DNA from: Candidatus Helarchaeota archaeon
GTDB taxonomy: Archaea > Asgardarchaeota > Lokiarchaeia > Helarchaeales > HEL-GB-A
DNA: 48,861 nucleotides
Assembly (NCBI GenBank): GCA_013375405.1
Contig: JABXJU010000005.1
Location: 1 to 48,861, forward strand
Direction: 5' to 3'
Positions 31,443 to 40,426 of this stretch are shown piece after piece (position 1 is the stretch's first letter; each line of letters opens with the position of its first letter). The notes beneath the pieces are model-generated. The model did no database searches and was not told the origin of the DNA. It saw only the letters and a program-made list of their open reading frames with translations. A program made the translations under genes and the position numbers.

Positions 31443-33839
31443 ATGCTACAAGATCAAATTTCCCTGCCATTACACGAGGACCGAATCAACCAAATGAAAC
31501 AGAAAGTGATCAGCCACCCACATGAGATTTGTCTGGAACGTGCCCAGTTATTTACTGAATCCTATAAACGGACAAGAGGTGAGCCACCTTACCTCCGATT
31601 CGCGAAAGCAATGGAGCATCTCCTTGGTAACATGACAATAAAAATTTGGGATGATGAATCAATTGTTGGGAACCGCTGCACGAAATATTCAGGGACGCCT
31701 CTCTTTCCTGAAGTACGCGTGGATTCCCTCGAACAAGATTGTGGTTCTTATAATAAACGAGAATTTCAAAGAATTTCCATAACTGAGGATGATATTCGCA
31801 TCCTAAAGGCGGACATTATACCCTATTGGCGGGATGAGGAAAAAACAGTTCAAGCGAGATTTGACGAACTTTTACCTCAAGATGTAAAGCGGGAAATGGA
31901 CACATTGGTTTTCGTGGTGGATACGGAGCTGACTAATGGGATTGGTCATTTCTTCCCTGGCCATGAAAACTTATTGAAATATGGACTAAATGGTTTGCTT
32001 CAAAAAGCTGTTGCAAAACTGAAAGAGTTTCCTGATTCGCGTCCCAAGGATGCTAGGAAGAGAACCTTCCTTCAATCTGTCATAATTCTCCTCAATGCAG
32101 CTAAACACTTCATCCAACGCTTCTCTAATCTAGCTAAAGAAATGGCTGAAATCGACCCAAATCCCGCCCGGAAAAACGAACTCCTCGATATATCCGAGAT
32201 TTGTAATAATATTTCCGAGAATCCTCCATCTTCCTTCAAGGAAGCGTTGCAACTCATCTATTTCAATCATTTAATATGTGGACTTGAAGATGGGGGCTTC
32301 GCTATAAGTGTAGGGCGGTTGGATCAATACTTATATCCATACTATTTGAAAGATAAAGCAGAAGGGAAAATCACTCCTGAAACCGCTCAATATCTGCTAG
32401 AATGCTTTTTCTTAAAACTTACAACTTTGTGGAATTATGTTCTCAATAAAGGAACGGTCGCAGCCGAAGGTCCTCCGATCGCAGAAAATCTAACTATTGG
32501 TGGAATTGATCGGGAGGGAAAAGACGCAACCAATCAATTATCCTATCTCATATTAAATGCCTATACACATCTCCAAACGGTTCAGCCTACCTTCTCCATT
32601 CGCATCCATGAAGGAACCCCCAATGATTTTCTCATCAAAGTCGTTGAAGCTATCAAAAAAGGAGCCAGTATAGCACTTTTCAATGATGAAGTTATGATAA
32701 AGGGGCTTCAAAACCAGGGTTTTATCCTTGAGGATGCCCGCGAATATGCGCCGATTGGCTGTGTAGAACCACAACACCCGCACAAATCTTTTGGATCAAC
32801 TAACGCCAATCAATTCAACATAGTGAAATGCCTAGAATTAGTACTATCAAATGGCGTTGATATGGCTACTGGCGCAAAATATGGTCTAAAAAATGAGAAA
32901 GAAATAGCCTCTTATGAAGATCTTTGGGACGCATTTCTCACCCAAATGCGATATTTCATCAAATATATGGTCCAAACAATGACTTATCTTGATACTGCCA
33001 TTGCGGAACTCGATCCACAACCCTTTTTATCTGCGACGACAGATAATTGCATCGAGCGCGGACTGGATGTAACCTCCGGCGGTGCTCTTTACGACTTCAC
33101 AGGGCCGCAACTCGTCGGTCTTGCTACTATCGCAGACAGCCTCGCAGTCATTAAAAAACTTGTTTTTGAAGATAAAATGATCCCCTTTAAGGATCTTGCT
33201 CGTATGCTCAAGAAAGATTTCAAGGGCCAATATCAAGAACGGAGAGCCAAAGAATGGCAGCAGATTTTCATTAATAAAGTCCCAAAGTTTGGTAACGATG
33301 ATGATTATGTTGATACTATTGCCGTCGAAGTTGCCAACCAATATTGTGAGGAAATTGTTAAGTATTCGAATTATCGGGGAGGAAAATACAATCCCGGCAT
33401 CTATTCAACTGCGTTCCATTTAGCCTTTGGTGTATTTACAGGGGCAACAGCCGATGGACGAAAAATGGGTGCACCACTTTCCAATGGGCTTGGGAGCACT
33501 CATGGTATGGATACTAAAGGGCCAACTGCTCTTCTCAACTCCGTTATGAAACTTCCTCATGAATTGATGACTAATGGAAATTCACTCATTTTAGCATTTC
33601 AACCGAATTCCGTGGTTATCGACAAATTTACTCCACTTATTCGATCATTTTTTGGGCTCAATGGGGGATATCATATACAATTTAATGCTGTTGGGAAAGA
33701 TATCCTCCTCGATGCCCAACAACACCCCGCGAATTACCGCAACTTGGTTGTACGAATTGCAGGCTACTCCGTCTACTTTACGGAATTGTCCCGAAGCGCC
33801 CAAAATGAGATTATTGCCCGAACGGAAAGCTCCCTCTAA
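31443..33839 (+). CDS. Glycyl radical enzyme, dehydratase-type active site
   Basis: This 798-residue protein belongs to the pyruvate formate-lyase/glycerol dehydratase superfamily. The glycyl radical site is Gly774 in VRIAGYSVYF. The thiyl Cys440 sits in PIGCVEPQHP, followed by Glu442 as in glycerol and propanediol dehydratases and choline trimethylamine-lyase. The N-terminal segment LTNGIGHFFPGHENLL is typical of the family. Its activating radical SAM enzyme is not in this window, so it must lie elsewhere in the genome. It stands 49 bases after the ECF-S-like gene. The absence of a formate-type CC motif argues against pyruvate formate-lyase. The substrate is unknown. Confidence 0.92.
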   Translation: MLQDQISLPLHEDRINQMKQKVISHPHEICLERAQLFTESYKRTRGEPPYLRFAKAMEHLLGNMTIKIWDDESIVGNRCTKYSGTPLFPEVRVDSLEQDCGSYNKREFQRISITEDDIRILKADIIPYWRDEEKTVQARFDELLPQDVKREMDTLVFVVDTELTNGIGHFFPGHENLLKYGLNGLLQKAVAKLKEFPDSRPKDARKRTFLQSVIILLNAAKHFIQRFSNLAKEMAEIDPNPARKNELLDISEICNNISENPPSSFKEALQLIYFNHLICGLEDGGFAISVGRLDQYLYPYYLKDKAEGKITPETAQYLLECFFLKLTTLWNYVLNKGTVAAEGPPIAENLTIGGIDREGKDATNQLSYLILNAYTHLQTVQPTFSIRIHEGTPNDFLIKVVEAIKKGASIALFNDEVMIKGLQNQGFILEDAREYAPIGCVEPQHPHKSFGSTNANQFNIVKCLELVLSNGVDMATGAKYGLKNEKEIASYEDLWDAFLTQMRYFIKYMVQTMTYLDTAIAELDPQPFLSATTDNCIERGLDVTSGGALYDFTGPQLVGLATIADSLAVIKKLVFEDKMIPFKDLARMLKKDFKGQYQERRAKEWQQIFINKVPKFGNDDDYVDTIAVEVANQYCEEIVKYSNYRGGKYNPGIYSTAFHLAFGVFTGATADGRKMGAPLSNGLGSTHGMDTKGPTALLNSVMKLPHELMTNGNSLILAFQPNSVVIDKFTPLIRSFFGLNGGYHIQFNAVGKDILLDAQQHPANYRNLVVRIAGYSVYFTELSRSAQNEIIARTESSL

Positions 33840-33840
33840 A

Positions 33841-33856
33841 TTTCTTTTTTTCCCTC
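33841..33856 (+). terminator. T-run terminator
   Basis: TTTCTTTTTTTCCCTC begins two bases after the glycyl radical enzyme stop. The long T-run is positioned as expected for an archaeal intrinsic terminator. Confidence 0.5.
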
Positions 33857-33881
33857 TATGATCCTTTGACACTCAAGACCT

Positions 33882-34595
33882 TTATTTTAATTTGAATAAC
33901 GCCCAATACCAAAAGATTGCAGCAACCACAAAAAAGAATCTCATAATTGACGCGAGAAGAGGCTCTAAACCAACTATTTCCATTACATAAGCAATGAGAA
34001 ACGCCCATGCACCAATTCCAAGAAGTAGTAACTGTTTACTAAATAAGGGATCTTCCTTCCAATTCCTTTTAGCATAAACCAAGATTATTATGGATGGTAT
34101 AAATGCTAAAATCCCGCTTATTAAAAAAATAACCAACGAAGTTATAGGAAATCCCAGCGACCACCAATCTCCAAATATAATTTCTTCATTCTCAACCGTT
34201 CTTGTTGGATCCAAGATCCAAAATCCACTAATAATAGCTCCAAAAAAAGAGGTGATAACGGTCAATATTTTAAATTTTTCTAGAAATTCTATGCTGAACG
34301 CAAAACTATCAACTGTAATTAATGCAATAACACTGGACACGAGCGCCATTCCACCAAATATAATCCCTAGAAATTGATCCTTCGCTACAGATAAATAATA
34401 TTTTTCTAAACCTAAAAAAATTAGTGCGATTCCTACAAAAAGCGCAAAAAGAGACAACAAAAACAGCGGAGTACTCTTCTCTTGTCTATATTTTTGAAAA
34501 TATACTTTTATACCAATTATAAACGCCATTACCATTGCTACAAATATTGTTATAATACTTATTATATTTGTTACAAACTCCCCAGATGGTGCCAA
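33882..34595 (-). CDS. Seven-helix integral membrane protein
   Basis: This 237-residue protein has about seven hydrophobic helices with basic loops (FQKYRQEKSTP, YAKRNWKEDP) and no catalytic motif. The start is TTG at 34595, supported by GGTGAT six bases upstream. It resembles the general 7-TM sensor layout of the proteins at 17166-17858 and 26497-28683, though I cannot align it confidently. It is divergent from the soluble longin-like gene, suggesting a possible pair of membrane sensor and cytoplasmic partner. Confidence 0.65.
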   Translation of the reverse strand: MAPSGEFVTNIISIITIFVAMVMAFIIGIKVYFQKYRQEKSTPLFLLSLFALFVGIALIFLGLEKYYLSVAKDQFLGIIFGGMALVSSVIALITVDSFAFSIEFLEKFKILTVITSFFGAIISGFWILDPTRTVENEEIIFGDWWSLGFPITSLVIFLISGILAFIPSIIILVYAKRNWKEDPLFSKQLLLLGIGAWAFLIAYVMEIVGLEPLLASIMRFFFVVAAIFWYWALFKLK

Positions 34596-34736
34596 ACCTT
34601 AATCACCTGTTATAAATTAATAATAAATTATATTAATTAATAAATAATTTAAAAGTGGTTGTGTATAAAACTCCTAATTACTTTCAAAAAATCGGTCTAA
34701 TCCAAACTTAACAATATTTCGAGGGATTACAAAAAA

Positions 34737-35207
34737 ATGGTGTTTTACGAGCTTGGAATCATTTTTAGGGATGTACCAATCATTTCCAAGCAATATTACA
34801 AAGAATATGGCATGGCCCTCGATCCCACTTTACGAACTGGGTTTTTAAGTGCTTTAATGTCGTTCGCGTCGGAAGTCTTTTCTGATGAGATTGATTCATT
34901 CATAATGAAGAATTTTAAGATTGTTATTTTAAGTCGTCCTCTAATTAAAGCGTCAGAGGATTCAACTCAGCCTGAACGACGCCCTCACTATATAATCGTA
35001 TATGGTATTGGTAACAAAAAGCTCAAATTAAAAACCGCTAAAAAGGCTTTAACCAAAGTTTTGGAAGAATTTCTCCAACAATATGGAACTTTGGAGAATT
35101 GGGCAGGTGATATAGATATGTTCGCTAAATTTTTACCTGTTTTTGATGAAATATTAGGTGATTTAGCCAAAAAGCCGGATGACCGGTTAAGATCCCTTTT
35201 TAGGTAA
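34737..35207 (+). CDS. Soluble longin/roadblock-like protein
   Basis: This 156-residue protein has the strand and helix order of a longin domain: ELGIIFRDVPIISKQYY (strand and turn), LDPTLRTGFLSALMSFASEVF (helix), FKIVILSR and PHYIIVYGIGNKKLKLK (strands), and AKKALTKVLEEFLQQYG (helix). A short helical tail follows. Such stand-alone domains are abundant in Asgard archaea and are thought to interact with Ras-like GTPases. ATG 34737 follows a short A-rich leader. It is divergent from the 7-TM gene at 33882-34595. The call is based on pattern and needs structural confirmation. Confidence 0.65.
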   Translation: MVFYELGIIFRDVPIISKQYYKEYGMALDPTLRTGFLSALMSFASEVFSDEIDSFIMKNFKIVILSRPLIKASEDSTQPERRPHYIIVYGIGNKKLKLKTAKKALTKVLEEFLQQYGTLENWAGDIDMFAKFLPVFDEILGDLAKKPDDRLRSLFR

Positions 35208-35259
35208 ATGTTAACGTGTATAATGCAACCCAGATTATTAATTCTTTGATATTTTAAGA

Positions 35260-35979
35260 CTACCAAATCCCTGGAAGAAGTCTGTACTTGGTTTTTTGGG
35301 TATATTCCGAGTACCCAGTTAATTCGGTCTGAAGTGTTTTATCTTCAAGGTAAGTACGAAGGATAAATAACCCAATAATGAAACAAGTCGGAATGAATGT
35401 GAGAATTGAACCTAAAATTAAGGGGACAGCTACATGTACTAATATTACTGCAACATAACCCGGATGTCGAACAAATTTATAAGGCCCCTTCGTTATCACC
35501 TGATGTTCTTTATCTTTTTGGATTCTAACTGTTGCTTCAAAATGGGTATTTACGATTTCTGCCCAAGTTGCAAGAATTGCTGCAATAAGCCAGAGAATAA
35601 TCCCGATGATTGCAAAGTTAAAATTGAGATAGGTCCAATGAAATCGTCCAACATCCAGTCCAGCTATAATATCTAAAATAAAGAGTAGAATCAACCAAAT
35701 TGCTAAAATAATTTTATCCCATGATTTAGTCCCCTCCTGCATCTTTCCCCTTCGATTCAATAACTCCACATTGAATTTGTATAGCAAAATCATATTTACT
35801 AACGTGGAACCAAAATTCATACTAAAAAGAATCCACACTCGCGGTAGATTGATTGTCCCTGCTGCGATAAAAATTATTACCGTATGCAAAATAACATAAA
35901 CTAGGCTTCTGATAATATATCTTATTCCAGATTTTCCCAATTTTTCTTTGGTTACTAGTGACTCATTGGTTTCATGCAT
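35260..35979 (-). CDS. ICMT/PEMT-like membrane methyltransferase
   Basis: This 239-residue membrane protein has five to six helices and ends with the isoprenylcysteine carboxyl methyltransferase/phospholipid methyltransferase signature VITKGPYKFVRHPGYVAVILVH and a later cytoplasmic YLEDKTLQTELTGYSEYTQKTKYRLLPG. This region binds S-adenosylmethionine. Archaeal members could methylate lipids or small isoprenoids; protein substrates are less certain. It is convergent with the longin-like gene. Its family is well supported and its substrate is not. Confidence 0.82.
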   Translation of the reverse strand: MHETNESLVTKEKLGKSGIRYIIRSLVYVILHTVIIFIAAGTINLPRVWILFSMNFGSTLVNMILLYKFNVELLNRRGKMQEGTKSWDKIILAIWLILLFILDIIAGLDVGRFHWTYLNFNFAIIGIILWLIAAILATWAEIVNTHFEATVRIQKDKEHQVITKGPYKFVRHPGYVAVILVHVAVPLILGSILTFIPTCFIIGLFILRTYLEDKTLQTELTGYSEYTQKTKYRLLPGIW

Positions 35980-36045
35980 CTACAATCCTTCTATATTAAT
36001 ATTTTCAAGGTATGTATTAAAAATATAACCAACGAAGTGATAGGA

Positions 36046-36063
36046 CTATCATCTTTTTTAAAA
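36046..36063 (+). repeat. 18-base direct repeat, left copy
   Basis: CTATCATCTTTTTTAAAA occurs here and again at 37797-37814. The two copies flank the small ORF and the sulfatase gene in the same orientation. They may mark a transfer or be common T-rich terminators. Confidence 0.5.
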
Positions 36064-36074
36064 AAATAAGAAGG

Positions 36075-36191
36075 TCAGGACTCGATCTCTACGACACCGC
36101 GAGAGTTGTATTCCTGCTCAGAGACTTCTTCGAGCTCAATCTCTAAAAGGTACTTCTTCGTCACCTTATAGAGGGCTTTGCAGTCTGTCAT
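36075..36191 (-). CDS. Candidate small protein, 38 residues
   Basis: On the minus strand a frame starts with ATG at 36191 and stops with TGA at 36075-36077. It encodes an acidic 38-residue peptide (MTDCKALYKVTKKYLLEIEL at the start, GVVEIES at the end). The DNA is about 47 percent G+C by my count, well above the surrounding sequence, and lies between the ICMT-like and sulfatase genes. No ribosome-binding site is clear. It could be a real small protein, a fragment of a lost gene or part of an RNA. Recorded as a candidate. Confidence 0.4.
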   Translation of the reverse strand: MTDCKALYKVTKKYLLEIELEEVSEQEYNSRGVVEIES

Positions 36192-36290
36192 TTTTTGGAG
36201 AAAGCATGATCCCTAATGAAAAATGTAGAAGTTTAACAATCTTTTAAATAGCAAGCAAAAGAAATTATGAAAGCAAAAGGAATTGAGACT

Positions 36291-37736
36291 ATGGCAGAAA
36301 AGCATAACATCATTTATATTTTTCCTGATCAACACCGAGGTGATACATTAGGTTGTGTAGGGCACCCAGCAGTTATAACTCCTAATCTGGATAAATTAGC
36401 AGCCGAAGGTGTAATTTTCACGCACTGTTTTACCAATTCGCCTGTATGCATGCCCGCAAGAGCATCCATGATGAGTGGTCAGTATGTCTGTGAGCATGGT
36501 GTATGGTTTAATGATAATGCTGCCAATCCATTAGGTCCCAGTCATGTGCGCAACATTCGTAATGCAGGGTATCATACAGCACTTGTAGGAAAAACACACC
36601 TTTGGGTTCATGGAGGCAACACACTTAACGTGGATGGAAATGCTCCCAGACCACACACTAAAGAAAGAATTCAAATATTGAAAGATTGGGGTTTTGATGA
36701 TGTCCATGAACTTACAGGTCCTATTGCCTCTGTCATGCATGATTCACCTTATACTGATTATTTAAAAGAAAAGGGATTATTGAAGGTTTTCAGAGATTAT
36801 ATGATTGACTATGTTGTGAAATGGGCTGCGGGCAGAGCCAGACCTTGGGAGGAACCGCCATCTCCAGTACCTACCGAACACCATCTGGACAGTTATACAG
36901 GACGTAGAGCAATTGAATGGATACAAAGTTATAACGGTAAAAAACCATTTTATCTTCAGATATTGTTCCCTGGACCTCATGATCCTTTTGATTCACCTTC
37001 AGAGTATAGGGCAATGTATAAGCCAGAAGATATGCCAGTAGGGATTCTGAAATATCCTCAAAAACCTATACCGACTTATGTTAACAGAGTGCTACGCTGG
37101 AGTGGAATTAAAAATATGACTCCCGCCCAGAATCAAATTTTACGAACATTTTACTACGGTAAAATTACTCTAATCGATGAATATATTGGTCGGATTATAA
37201 AAATTTTAGAAGAAAAAGGTCTAATGGATAATACTTGGATAATCTACAATTCTGATCACGGAGAAATGCTCGGAGATCATATGATGAGTCATAAAGTAGT
37301 TTTTTATGAAGGGGCGCTACACATCCCTTGCATTATAAGACCTCCTGGGGGTATAAAGGGTTGGAAATCCCAAGGATTAACAGATCATCTTGATATAGCA
37401 GCCTCTCTCATCGATATCGCAGGGGCCAAATCATTAAAGGGTAGCGATGGTCGTTCTTTAATACCGCAAATTCTAAATGGTCCTAATGGAGTTGATGCGC
37501 AGAAAGGAAAAGAGGCTATTTTTAGTGAGGCTACTGGTTTTTCTATGGTTCGAAGCGAACAATATAAGATGGCAGTTTCATCAAAGCGTAGAAAACCCTT
37601 TGAGTTATTTGATCTCCAAAAAGATCCGAAAGAATTAAAGAATCTAGTAAAAGACCCTGCCTACGAATCTGTGCTCCAAGAATTATTAGATAACTATCTT
37701 AATAGACTTCTTGACAACCGCATGAAAAAAGAATGA
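36291..37736 (+). CDS. Type I sulfatase (formylglycine-dependent)
   Basis: This protein of about 481 residues belongs to the alkaline phosphatase-superfamily sulfatases. The metal-binding start is IIYIFPDQHRGD. The sulfatase motif C-x-P-x-R is Cys53-Met-Pro-Ala-Arg in SPVCMPARASMMSG, the Cys being converted to formylglycine. NSDHGEMLGDH supplies the second metal-site residues. ATG 36291 is favoured because AAGGA lies before it and the domain starts there; ATG 36267 is the alternative. It has no signal peptide, so it acts in the cytoplasm or its Cys is processed before membrane passage. No maturase gene lies nearby. The substrate is unknown. Confidence 0.88.
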   Translation: MAEKHNIIYIFPDQHRGDTLGCVGHPAVITPNLDKLAAEGVIFTHCFTNSPVCMPARASMMSGQYVCEHGVWFNDNAANPLGPSHVRNIRNAGYHTALVGKTHLWVHGGNTLNVDGNAPRPHTKERIQILKDWGFDDVHELTGPIASVMHDSPYTDYLKEKGLLKVFRDYMIDYVVKWAAGRARPWEEPPSPVPTEHHLDSYTGRRAIEWIQSYNGKKPFYLQILFPGPHDPFDSPSEYRAMYKPEDMPVGILKYPQKPIPTYVNRVLRWSGIKNMTPAQNQILRTFYYGKITLIDEYIGRIIKILEEKGLMDNTWIIYNSDHGEMLGDHMMSHKVVFYEGALHIPCIIRPPGGIKGWKSQGLTDHLDIAASLIDIAGAKSLKGSDGRSLIPQILNGPNGVDAQKGKEAIFSEATGFSMVRSEQYKMAVSSKRRKPFELFDLQKDPKELKNLVKDPAYESVLQELLDNYLNRLLDNRMKKE

Positions 37737-37796
37737 TAGCTTGATTCTTATATTAATTTAATAAAATAGATGGCTGGATTTAAGCCCTATTAAGCC

Positions 37797-37814
37797 CTAT
37801 CATCTTTTTTAAAA
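37797..37814 (+). repeat. 18-base direct repeat, right copy
   Basis: This is the second copy of CTATCATCTTTTTTAAAA, 1.75 kb from the first. It is preceded by a tandem 10-base duplication, TAAGCCCTAT, at 37781-37790 and 37791-37800. Confidence 0.5.
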
Positions 37815-37828
37815 TTAACAATTAATTA

Positions 37829-37891
37829 GTCACAATGAGTTAACTTTATATACTACGCTGCATTGAAAAAGATAAGGTCACAATATGTGAC
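37829..37891 (+). promoter_or_regulatory. grpE-dnaK promoter with palindromic operator candidate
   Basis: A clear TATA box, TTTATATA, spans about 37845-37852. Immediately after the expected start point (about 25 bases on) lies the perfect inverted repeat GTCACA-ATA-TGTGAC at 37877-37891. Upstream of the TATA box a partial copy begins GTCACAATGAG at 37829. Operators that flank a TATA box and overlap the transcription start are typical of archaeal repressors, so a heat-shock repressor is likely. The repressor itself is not in the window. Confidence 0.6.
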
Positions 37892-37942
37892 TATATTAAA
37901 GTGAGAAAAAATAAATAAAATTGTAACCAGAAGGGCACTGAG

Positions 37943-38473
37943 ATGGATTTAGACACAGATTTTGAAATTATAGATGATGATATCGAAGAAGATACTGTGC
38001 TTATATCCAAACAAGAATATACTGCACTTAAGAAGAAAGTAGAAGAAGCGCAAGTGCTTTATGACAAATTTCTCAGACTTCAAGCCGAATTCGAGAATTA
38101 CAAGAAGTTTATGGAACGGCAGAAGACCAATTATCTCAAGTTTGGCAATGAGAAATTATTAAAAGAAGTCATCAAAATTTATGACGATTTAAAACGGGCA
38201 CTAAAAGGGCATGACGATTCTGAATTAACTCACGGATTAAAACTGATTTTAGAAAATTTTAGTGCCCTTCTGAAATGCGAAGGTATTGCCCCCATTGAAG
38301 CGGAGGGAGGTGAGTTCAATCCAGAAATCCATGATTGTATGATGGTTGAACAAGATCCTTCCCTCCCTGATGGGGTTATTACCGAAATATTTGAAGATGG
38401 ATATTATTTAAATGGAAAGGTCCTCAGACCTTCCAAAGTTAAAGTTAATAAAAAAATAGGAGATGAAATGTAA
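37943..38473 (+). CDS. grpE: Nucleotide exchange factor GrpE
   Basis: This 176-residue GrpE homodimerises and drives ADP release from DnaK. The long N-terminal coiled coil (about residues 25-85, [21 protein letters not shown]) is followed by the GrpE head with the conserved [12 protein letters not shown] and [20 protein letters not shown]. It heads the grpE-dnaK-dnaJ operon, and its stop overlaps the dnaK start by one base (TAATG). Acquisition from bacteria is accepted for archaeal homologues and fits here. The region upstream carries a TATA box and a palindrome. Confidence 0.95.
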   Translation: MDLDTDFEIIDDDIEEDTVLISKQEYTALKKKVEEAQVLYDKFLRLQAEFENYKKFMERQKTNYLKFGNEKLLKEVIKIYDDLKRALKGHDDSELTHGLKLILENFSALLKCEGIAPIEAEGGEFNPEIHDCMMVEQDPSLPDGVITEIFEDGYYLNGKVLRPSKVKVNKKIGDEM

Positions 38474-40383
38474 TGGCAAAAATAATAGGAATAGATTTAG
38501 GAACAAGTAATTCGGCAGCAGCTGCCTTCATAGGCGGCAAACCGACCATTATTCCTTCAGCGGAAGGAGTAACCATAACAGGTGGAAAAGCATTTCCCTC
38601 AGTCATAGCATTCACTAAAGAAGGACAGCGCCTAGTTGGAGAACCTGCCAGACGCCAAGCAATATCTAACCCAGAGCGCACAATTACTGCAATTAAACGA
38701 AAAATGGGAACAAACTATAAAGTTACGATTGATAAAAAAACCTATTCACCTCAAGAAATTTCTGCAATGTTGCTTAGAAAGATTAAGGAAGATGCGGAGG
38801 CGTTTCTTGGAGAAGAAGTCAAGCAAGCGATCATCACTGTTCCTGCATATTTCAATGATAATCAACGCCAAGCAACCAAGGATGCTGGACGGATTGCAGG
38901 ATTAGAAGTGCTACGGTTAATCAATGAGCCTACGGCTGCAGCGTTTGCATATGGTCTCGAGAAGAGTAATGTCAGCTTAAAAATAACAGTGCTTGACCTA
39001 GGCGGAGGTACCTTTGACGTTACATTAATGGAAATGGATAATGGCGTATTCGAAGTTATCTCTACGAGTGGCGATACGCAGTTAGGTGGTACCGATATGG
39101 ACAGGTTGATTGTAGACTATATCACAGGTGAATTCCAGAAGGACCAAGGCATTGATTTAAAAAACGATCCCATGGCGATGCAACGTGTTCGAGAAGCTGC
39201 GGAAAAAGCGAAAATTGAATTATCTTCGACTCTTACGTCAGAAATCAACTTACCGTATGTCACAGCAGATAGTAATGGACCAAAGCATTTACAAATGTCG
39301 CTTACACGAGCGAAGCTGGAACAAATCATTGAACCAGTTCTCAACCGACTCGATGGACCTCTAACGAGAGCGTTAAAAGATGCAAAAATCGATGCTAATA
39401 CGATTCATAAGATCATATTAGTTGGTGGTCCAACACGTATGCCATCAGTACGGGCCCGCTTTGCTAAATATTTTGGACGCGAGCCCGAACGTGGTGTAGA
39501 TCCGATGGAATGTGTTGCACTGGGTGCCTCAATTCAAGGTGCGGTCTTGCAAGGTGACGTGAAGGATATGGTGCTGTTAGATGTCACTCCGCTCTCATTA
39601 GGAGTGGAAACTCTTGGTGGCGTCTTCACGAGGCTAATTGAACGAAATACGACGATTCCCACAAAAAAGGCCGAGATTTTCAGCACAGCTGCGGATAATC
39701 AACCCGGGGTTGAAATCCATGTGTTGCAAGGAGAAAGGTCCATGGTGAAAGACAATATTACCTTAGGGAAATTTAATTTGGCAGGTATTCCACCAGCACC
39801 GCGGGGCGTGCCTCAGATTGAGGTAACCTTTGACATTGATGCTAATGGCATTCTCAACGTATCTGCAAAGGACTTAGGCACGGGTCGGCAGCAAGCGATA
39901 ACTATAACTGCATCAAATAAAATGCCTGAAGAAGATATCCAAAGGAAAGTGCATGAAGCCGAGCAATATGCGGAAGAAGATCGCCGAACGAAGGAATTAA
40001 TTGACGCAAAGAATCACGGTGAATCCCTCGTATATCAAACAGAAAAATTATTGCGGGACAATGCGGAAAAAGTCGATGCAGCCCTCAAGAGTACAATTGA
40101 ACAGAAAATCTTAGCCCTAAAGGGTGCTATTGAAGGCGATTCGTTAGATCGAATAAAATCTGCAACCGATGACCTCACCAACACACTGCATGAACTATCT
40201 GCTCGAATATATCAATCGCAACCTCAAGGGTATCCAGGGGCTCAAGGCTCTCCGGGAGAGCAGGGAACACCGAATTATGGCCAAGCTAGTGCAGGAACAA
40301 GTCCCGAAGACGAGTACGCCAAGCAAGCACGAGCAACGCAAGTGGATGACGACGTCGTAGATGCCGATTACGAAGTGGCTTAA
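38473..40383 (+). CDS. dnaK: Hsp70 chaperone DnaK
   Basis: This 636-residue Hsp70 has a nucleotide-binding domain starting [14 protein letters not shown], with [13 protein letters not shown] and [10 protein letters not shown]. The substrate domain and helical lid end in a Gly-Ala-rich linker ([18 protein letters not shown]) and the tail [12 protein letters not shown]. It refolds proteins in an ATP cycle with GrpE and DnaJ. The position and bacterial-type tail are consistent with acquisition from bacteria. The gene is intact and has no rare features. Confidence 0.97.
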   Translation: MAKIIGIDLGTSNSAAAAFIGGKPTIIPSAEGVTITGGKAFPSVIAFTKEGQRLVGEPARRQAISNPERTITAIKRKMGTNYKVTIDKKTYSPQEISAMLLRKIKEDAEAFLGEEVKQAIITVPAYFNDNQRQATKDAGRIAGLEVLRLINEPTAAAFAYGLEKSNVSLKITVLDLGGGTFDVTLMEMDNGVFEVISTSGDTQLGGTDMDRLIVDYITGEFQKDQGIDLKNDPMAMQRVREAAEKAKIELSSTLTSEINLPYVTADSNGPKHLQMSLTRAKLEQIIEPVLNRLDGPLTRALKDAKIDANTIHKIILVGGPTRMPSVRARFAKYFGREPERGVDPMECVALGASIQGAVLQGDVKDMVLLDVTPLSLGVETLGGVFTRLIERNTTIPTKKAEIFSTAADNQPGVEIHVLQGERSMVKDNITLGKFNLAGIPPAPRGVPQIEVTFDIDANGILNVSAKDLGTGRQQAITITASNKMPEEDIQRKVHEAEQYAEEDRRTKELIDAKNHGESLVYQTEKLLRDNAEKVDAALKSTIEQKILALKGAIEGDSLDRIKSATDDLTNTLHELSARIYQSQPQGYPGAQGSPGEQGTPNYGQASAGTSPEDEYAKQARATQVDDDVVDADYEVA

Positions 40384-40426
40384 AAATTCCCCTTTTTTTA
40401 ATTAAATTTTTCACGGGTGAGGATGA

